Part shown: positions 60,220 through 64,000 of the stretch, piece after piece
How positions within the stretch are numbered: the first letter of the stretch is position 1
How the letters are laid out: every line of letters begins with the position of its first letter
From: Sinorhizobium medicae
Lineage (GTDB): Bacteria > Pseudomonadota > Alphaproteobacteria > Rhizobiales > Rhizobiaceae
Assembly: GCF_007827695.1 (NCBI RefSeq)
Contig: NZ_VITA01000001.1
Span: 310,001-374,000 of the forward strand
Length of the DNA stretch: 64,000 nucleotides
Reading direction: 5' to 3'
The notes under the pieces: model-generated
Seen by the model: only the letters and a program-made list of their open reading frames with translations
Told to the model about the DNA's origin: nothing
Databases searched by the model: none
Made by a program: the position numbers and the translations under genes

Positions 60220-61569
60220 TCACTCGGCCGCCTGAACGGTCGCGCGTCCCAAAGTCCATGGGTTCGCCGGACGGGGAAGACCGAGATTTTCCCGCAGGGT
60301 CCGGCCCTCGTAAGCGGTCCGAAACAGACCGCGCTTCTGCAGTATCGGGATGACCAGATCGACGAAATCGTCGAGCGCACCCGGAAGCCATGGCGGCAGG
60401 ATGTTGAACCCGTCGGCGGCGTCGCTGAGGAACCACTCCTCGAGCTGATCGGCGACCTGCTCGGCGCTGCCGACGACGGTGTAGTGACCCCGTGCGGTCG
60501 CGATCCACTGATAGAGCTGGCGTATGGTGAAGCCATGCTCGTCCGCGATCTTCCGGATCAGCGCCTGCCGGCTTTTCATCCCCTCCGTCTCATCGCTGAC
60601 GGGCAAGGGCTCGTCCAGCGGATATCCCGTCAGGTCGAGCGTGCCGCCGGTCAGGCCGTTCAGCAGCGCCACGCCGTCCTCCGGCACGATCAGCGCATTC
60701 AGTTCTTCATATTTGGAGCGGGCCTCTTCCTCAGTCCGGCCGACAAAAGGAGCCACCCCCGGCATGATCAGCACATGTTCTGGGTTCCGCCCGGCGCGCT
60801 TCACACGCGCCTTGATGTCGCGGTAGAATTCCTGGGCCGAAGCGAGGCTCTGATGGGCGGTGAAGATCACCTCGGCGCTTGCCGCCGCAAGCTTGCGCCC
60901 GTCTTCGGATTGACCCGCCTGCACCACGACCGGGTGTCCCTGAACCGGACGTGGCGCGTTCAGCGGTCCTTTGACGCTGAAATGCTTGCCCCTGTGATCG
61001 ATGTCGTGAACACGCCCGGCATCGAAGAAGCGGCCAGTCGTCTTGTCCCTGATGAAAGCGTCGTCTTCCCAGCTGTCCCATAGAGCCTTGACGGTCTCGA
61101 CATGCTCGTGTGCGCGCTGGTACCGTTCGGCGTGGCTCGGCTGCGATTCCCTGTTGAAGTTGCGCGCCGTCTCGTCGCCGGCGGATGTGACCACGTTCCA
61201 GCCTGCCCGCCCGTCGGAAAGAAGGTCGAGCGAGGCGAACTTGCGGGCGAGCGTGTATGGCTCTTCGTAGGTCGTCGATGCCGTGGCTATGAAGCCGAGA
61301 TGGGTCGTCAGCGGCGCGAGTGCTGCAAAGAGGGTGACGGGCTCGAAACCGGCGATTTTCGCATTGCCGCCTTCGCGGCCGCCAAGTCCGACGGAGAGGT
61401 TGTCGGCAAGAAAATAGGCGTCGAACAGGCCGCGCTCCGCAGTCTCGGCAAGCCTTCTGTGGAATTGGAAATTCGTGGCACCGTCTGCGGGAGCGTCGGG
61501 ATGCCGCCAGGCGGCAATATGCTGGCCGCCGCCGGGGAGAAAGGCTCCGAGCTTTATCTGTCTGGTCAT
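60220..61569 (-). CDS. FMN-dependent monooxygenase (NtaA/SnaA/DszA/DmoA family)
   Basis: A 449-residue flavin-dependent class C monooxygenase. TIM-barrel segments are KLGAFLPGGGQHIAAWRHPD near the start, GLFDAYFLADNLSVGLGG, and SAGDETARNFNRESQPSHAE near 150. DGFNILPPWLPGALDDFVDL lies near the end. Members oxidise nitrilotriacetate, dibenzothiophene sulfone, dimethyl sulfide or similar with FMNH2 supplied by a separate reductase, here encoded 34 bases upstream at 61604. Next to a sulfonate-type transporter it likely breaks C-S bonds for sulfur supply. ATG 61569 follows TTGGAGGCAGCA. Confidence 0.9.
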   Translation of the reverse strand: MTRQIKLGAFLPGGGQHIAAWRHPDAPADGATNFQFHRRLAETAERGLFDAYFLADNLSVGLGGREGGNAKIAGFEPVTLFAALAPLTTHLGFIATASTTYEEPYTLARKFASLDLLSDGRAGWNVVTSAGDETARNFNRESQPSHAERYQRAHEHVETVKALWDSWEDDAFIRDKTTGRFFDAGRVHDIDHRGKHFSVKGPLNAPRPVQGHPVVVQAGQSEDGRKLAAASAEVIFTAHQSLASAQEFYRDIKARVKRAGRNPEHVLIMPGVAPFVGRTEEEARSKYEELNALIVPEDGVALLNGLTGGTLDLTGYPLDEPLPVSDETEGMKSRQALIRKIADEHGFTIRQLYQWIATARGHYTVVGSAEQVADQLEEWFLSDAADGFNILPPWLPGALDDFVDLVIPILQKRGLFRTAYEGRTLRENLGLPRPANPWTLGRATVQAAE

Positions 61570-61603
61570 TGCTGCCTCCAATGGATGTGGTTCAATTGCG
61601 CGG

Positions 61604-62161
61604 TTAGGCCGCGAGCCTTGCCTTGCCGGGACGCGCGAGCGCTTGCGTTGCTTCTTCGATCGCCCTTCCGACGCGCGCATGAATTGCCTCCGAAATCAGA
61701 GCGCCGTCGGCAAAGTCCTTGTCGCAAGCGTAGATCGCGGTCGGCATCGCCAGGGCTTCGAAAAAGCCGAACAGCGGCCGCATCTGGTGCTCCACCATCA
61801 GCGAGTGTCGTTCCCCGCCCCCGGTAGCCGAGAGGATGATGGGTTTGCCGCGAAGCGAAGCGGGATCCAGCAGGTCGAAGACGTGCTTGAAGAGACCGGT
61901 GTAGCTTCCTTTGAAGGTCGGCGAGCCGACCACCAGAATGTCGGCTGCGACGATCTGACCGACGACATAGCGCGCTTCCGGCGCGAGTTCATCGAGCCGT
62001 CTCGCGGGCAGCAAGGAAGCCCCGAAATCCTCGATATCGAAGGTCTGCGCCGAAGCGCCGGCATCGACCGCCAGCCGGTGGACGATGTGGTCCACGAATG
62101 CGCGTGTTTTGGACGGACGCGTGATATTGCCTGAAATTCCCACCACTCGTGACTGCGGCAT
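61604..62161 (-). CDS. NAD(P)H-dependent FMN reductase (MsuE/SsuE type)
   Basis: A 185-residue flavodoxin-like reductase. The FMN phosphate loop lies in VVGISGNITRPSKTRAFVDH (residues 6-25), with VGSPTFKGSYTGLFKHVFDL near 78 and ILSATGGGERHSLMVEHQMR near 110, typical of MsuE. It supplies FMNH2 to the monooxygenase next to it. First gene of the five-gene organosulfur operon; the upstream 180-base gap to treY holds its promoter. Confidence 0.92.
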   Translation of the reverse strand: MPQSRVVGISGNITRPSKTRAFVDHIVHRLAVDAGASAQTFDIEDFGASLLPARRLDELAPEARYVVGQIVAADILVVGSPTFKGSYTGLFKHVFDLLDPASLRGKPIILSATGGGERHSLMVEHQMRPLFGFFEALAMPTAIYACDKDFADGALISEAIHARVGRAIEEATQALARPGKARLAA

Positions 62162-62341
62162 CGCTTTAACTCCCCGTGTGATTTACGCTTCAGTGATACT
62201 CATCAAAATCTATAATCTTAGTAGACTAAAGGAACGGCATTCTATTCCCGATACGCGAACCAGAAGACTTTGCTTTCGTGGCCTCTGTCGGGGAACAAAG
62301 CACCGGTCGCGGTGTTACCGCCAGACAAGTGCAAGAGCGCC

Positions 62342-64000
62342 ATGCATCTGCCCGACGCAACCTACCGACTCCAGTTCCGCAACGGGATGGACTTCGCGAA
62401 AGCCGTGGAGTTGATCCCGCACTTCGTCGGGCTCGGCGTATCTCACCTCTACGCCTCTCCCCTCTTCACCGCCGTTCGCGGGTCCACCCATGGATACGAT
62501 ATCGTTTGCTATGACGAGATCGACCCGTCGCTGGGCGGCTACGATGGTTTTGTGCGGCTCGTTCATACGCTGAAGGTTGAAGGACTAGGTCTCGTTCTGG
62601 ACATCGTGCCCAATCACATGGCCGCGCATCTTGAGAATGATTGGTGGCACAGCGTGATCGAATGGGGCCGGGTCAGCGAGTTTGCCGACCATTTCGACAT
62701 CGACTGGGGAGCGCCCTTGACGCTTCCCTTCCTGGGCCGGTCGTTTGAAGACGAGGTCGCGGCCGGCAATCTGCGCCTTGCATACGACCATGAACGCCGC
62801 TGCCTGGCGCTCGATTATTACGGTGCCCTTTATCCGCTCAATCCCGCCACCTATGCGGCAATACCTCGAAGCGGCAATGCCGTGCTCGAAAGAATCGCGG
62901 CCATCGCCGGCACGGCCGAACGGAAGACCGCCGCACAGTTTCACGCGGAAATCGCCGCTGTCGTCGCGACGCCATCGCTCGCTGCCGAGCTCGACCAGTA
63001 TCTCGCTCGGCTCTCCGCAGACAAACAGCAGCTCGGCCGTCTGCACCGGATGCAATCCTGGCAGCTGATGAACTGGCGGGAGGCCCGGGACAAGCTCAGC
63101 TACCGGCGATTTTTCGAAATAGCCGGCCTCGTCGGCATGCGCGTCGAGGATGACGCGGTCTTCGCCGATACCCACCGCCTCACGCTCGCACTTGTGCGAG
63201 AAGGGCTTGTCGATGGGCTCAGGATCGACCACATCGACGGCCTTGCCGACCCGAAGGGCTATCTCGACCGGCTCCGGGAGGAGACCGGTGACGGGACCTA
63301 CATCATCGTTGAGAAAATACTGGGCGAGAACGAAACGCTGCCGGCCGGCTGGCCGGTCGAGGGAACAACGGGCTACGAGTTCATTTCAGCACTGGCGGAT
63401 TTGCTCTCCGACGACACTCCGTTCTCGTGGCTTTCAAGCGAGCAAAGGCGATCTGCGGCCGAGGCGGCCGTCAAGGGATGCAAGCTTCAGGTCCTGGGCC
63501 GCAACTTTAATACGGAAGTGCGGCGGCTGACCGGACTGGTCGCTCGCTTCACCGGCAATGGAGCTCCGGATCGGGACGAGCAGACCGGCGAGGCCATTCG
63601 CCGGTTGATCGCGGCACTGCCGGTCTATCGGACCTATGTCGGGAACCAGGGTGCCGGCGCGGGCGACAGCCGCATCCTCGACGAGATCGCAGCAAAAGCG
63701 GCGGCGCGCGCACCTTCGGCCGGCGATGAGACCGCAACGATCATTTCCGCATTTAAGGCGCCGATCAATTCCTTGGGCGGCAAGCTGCCGGCCGAATTCC
63801 GCACGCGGTTTCAGCAGTTGAGCGGCGCGGTCATGGCCAAAGCGGTCGAAGACACTTTCTTCTATCGGCGCGGCGATTATCTTGCCGCGAACGAGGTGGG
63901 TGCCTCCCCCTTCTGGTCGCCCGGCGGCGTCGGCCGTTTCCATGCGATGATGCAGGATCGCGCAAGCCAGATGCCGTACGGCCTGTCGGCGACGTCCACG
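62342..64000 (+). CDS. treY: Maltooligosyl trehalose synthase (5' part; cut by window end)
   Basis: 553 codons are open to the end of the window, out of a usual 700-870. The first residues are MHLPDATYRLQFRNGMDFAK, typical of TreY, followed by GVSHLYASPLFTA and GLGLVLDIVPNHMA. The alpha-amylase-like catalytic core shows DGLRIDHIDGLADPKGYLDR near residue 290 and YIIVEKILGENETLP. It rearranges the reducing end of maltodextrins to a trehalosyl unit, later released by TreZ; the stress disaccharide trehalose is the product. An upstream in-frame GTG at 62312 is less likely. Divergent from the organosulfur operon. No strong ribosome-binding site is visible. Confidence 0.93.
   Translation, partial: MHLPDATYRLQFRNGMDFAKAVELIPHFVGLGVSHLYASPLFTAVRGSTHGYDIVCYDEIDPSLGGYDGFVRLVHTLKVEGLGLVLDIVPNHMAAHLENDWWHSVIEWGRVSEFADHFDIDWGAPLTLPFLGRSFEDEVAAGNLRLAYDHERRCLALDYYGALYPLNPATYAAIPRSGNAVLERIAAIAGTAERKTAAQFHAEIAAVVATPSLAAELDQYLARLSADKQQLGRLHRMQSWQLMNWREARDKLSYRRFFEIAGLVGMRVEDDAVFADTHRLTLALVREGLVDGLRIDHIDGLADPKGYLDRLREETGDGTYIIVEKILGENETLPAGWPVEGTTGYEFISALADLLSDDTPFSWLSSEQRRSAAEAAVKGCKLQVLGRNFNTEVRRLTGLVARFTGNGAPDRDEQTGEAIRRLIAALPVYRTYVGNQGAGAGDSRILDEIAAKAAARAPSAGDETATIISAFKAPINSLGGKLPAEFRTRFQQLSGAVMAKAVEDTFFYRRGDYLAANEVGASPFWSPGGVGRFHAMMQDRASQMPYGLSATST

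Noticed and set aside
59358-60536. A 392-residue form of the sulfonate permease with a long N-terminal extension
   Set aside because: The extra 111 codons lie inside the monooxygenase gene on the same strand and are serine/arginine-rich; ATG 60203 has a good Shine-Dalgarno sequence.

Overview
The window looks like a piece of an alpha-proteobacterial megaplasmid, most likely Sinorhizobium/Ensifer and close to pSymB of S. meliloti. I infer this from three things: the gene order glnII, uxuB-like, mmsB, enoyl-CoA hydratase, acyl-CoA dehydrogenase, ScfR-type regulator, pccB, pccA, bhbA, phnF and phnGHIJKL; the high-GC codon use; and short Rhizobium-type intergenic palindromes. No rRNA, tRNA, phage, transposase or CRISPR array was seen. 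Almost everything is transport plus small catabolic modules, each with its own regulator.

Layout. 1-8260: two ribose/galactose-type ABC sugar importers with a LacI regulator between them and a paired operator in front of the second. 8357-14770: a TctD/TctE-like two-component system, a divergent lone binding protein, and a tricarboxylate (TctCBA) transporter. 14917-18598: a small protein, a DUF6065 protein and a large autotransporter with 41 consecutive prolines. 18820-20546: glutamine synthetase II with a sigma-54 promoter, and the divergent small gene gstI. 20565-25002: HAD phosphatase, 2-hydroxyacid dehydrogenase, LacI regulator and a family 2 glycosyltransferase. 25438-27821: fructuronate/mannitol-type dehydrogenase and an SDR. 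27843-38574: valine and propionate catabolism (mmsB, HIBCH-like hydrolase, acyl-CoA dehydrogenase, pccB, pccA, methylmalonyl-CoA mutase). Its ScfR/PccR-type regulator carries an apparent single-base frameshift. 38580-44668: carbon-phosphorus lyase operon phnGHIJKL plus an acetyltransferase, with a Pho box and the divergent regulator phnF. 44711-52605: a catabolic operon combining PdxA2, TctCBA, a TIM-barrel isomerase and a DhaK-DhaL kinase, with a divergent GntR regulator. 52633-57260: branched-chain-type ABC transporter livKHMGF. 57537-62161: organosulfur operon (FMN reductase, flavin monooxygenase, SsuC, SsuA, SsuB). 62342-end: trehalose synthase gene treY, cut by the window edge.

The most unusual signal is a family of about 100-bp elements at 4384, 15097, 22618 and 25236. 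Three are nearly identical. Each of those has a palindrome, a Shine-Dalgarno sequence, a 13-codon reading frame and a two-part hairpin whose loop holds tandem in-frame stops. The fourth is diverged but keeps the layout and the hairpin. Three of the four lie upstream of and in the same direction as a gene, two of which are tied to LacI regulators. Second is the PdxA2/TctCBA/DhaK operon, which looks like an uncharacterised route from an imported acid to dihydroxyacetone phosphate.
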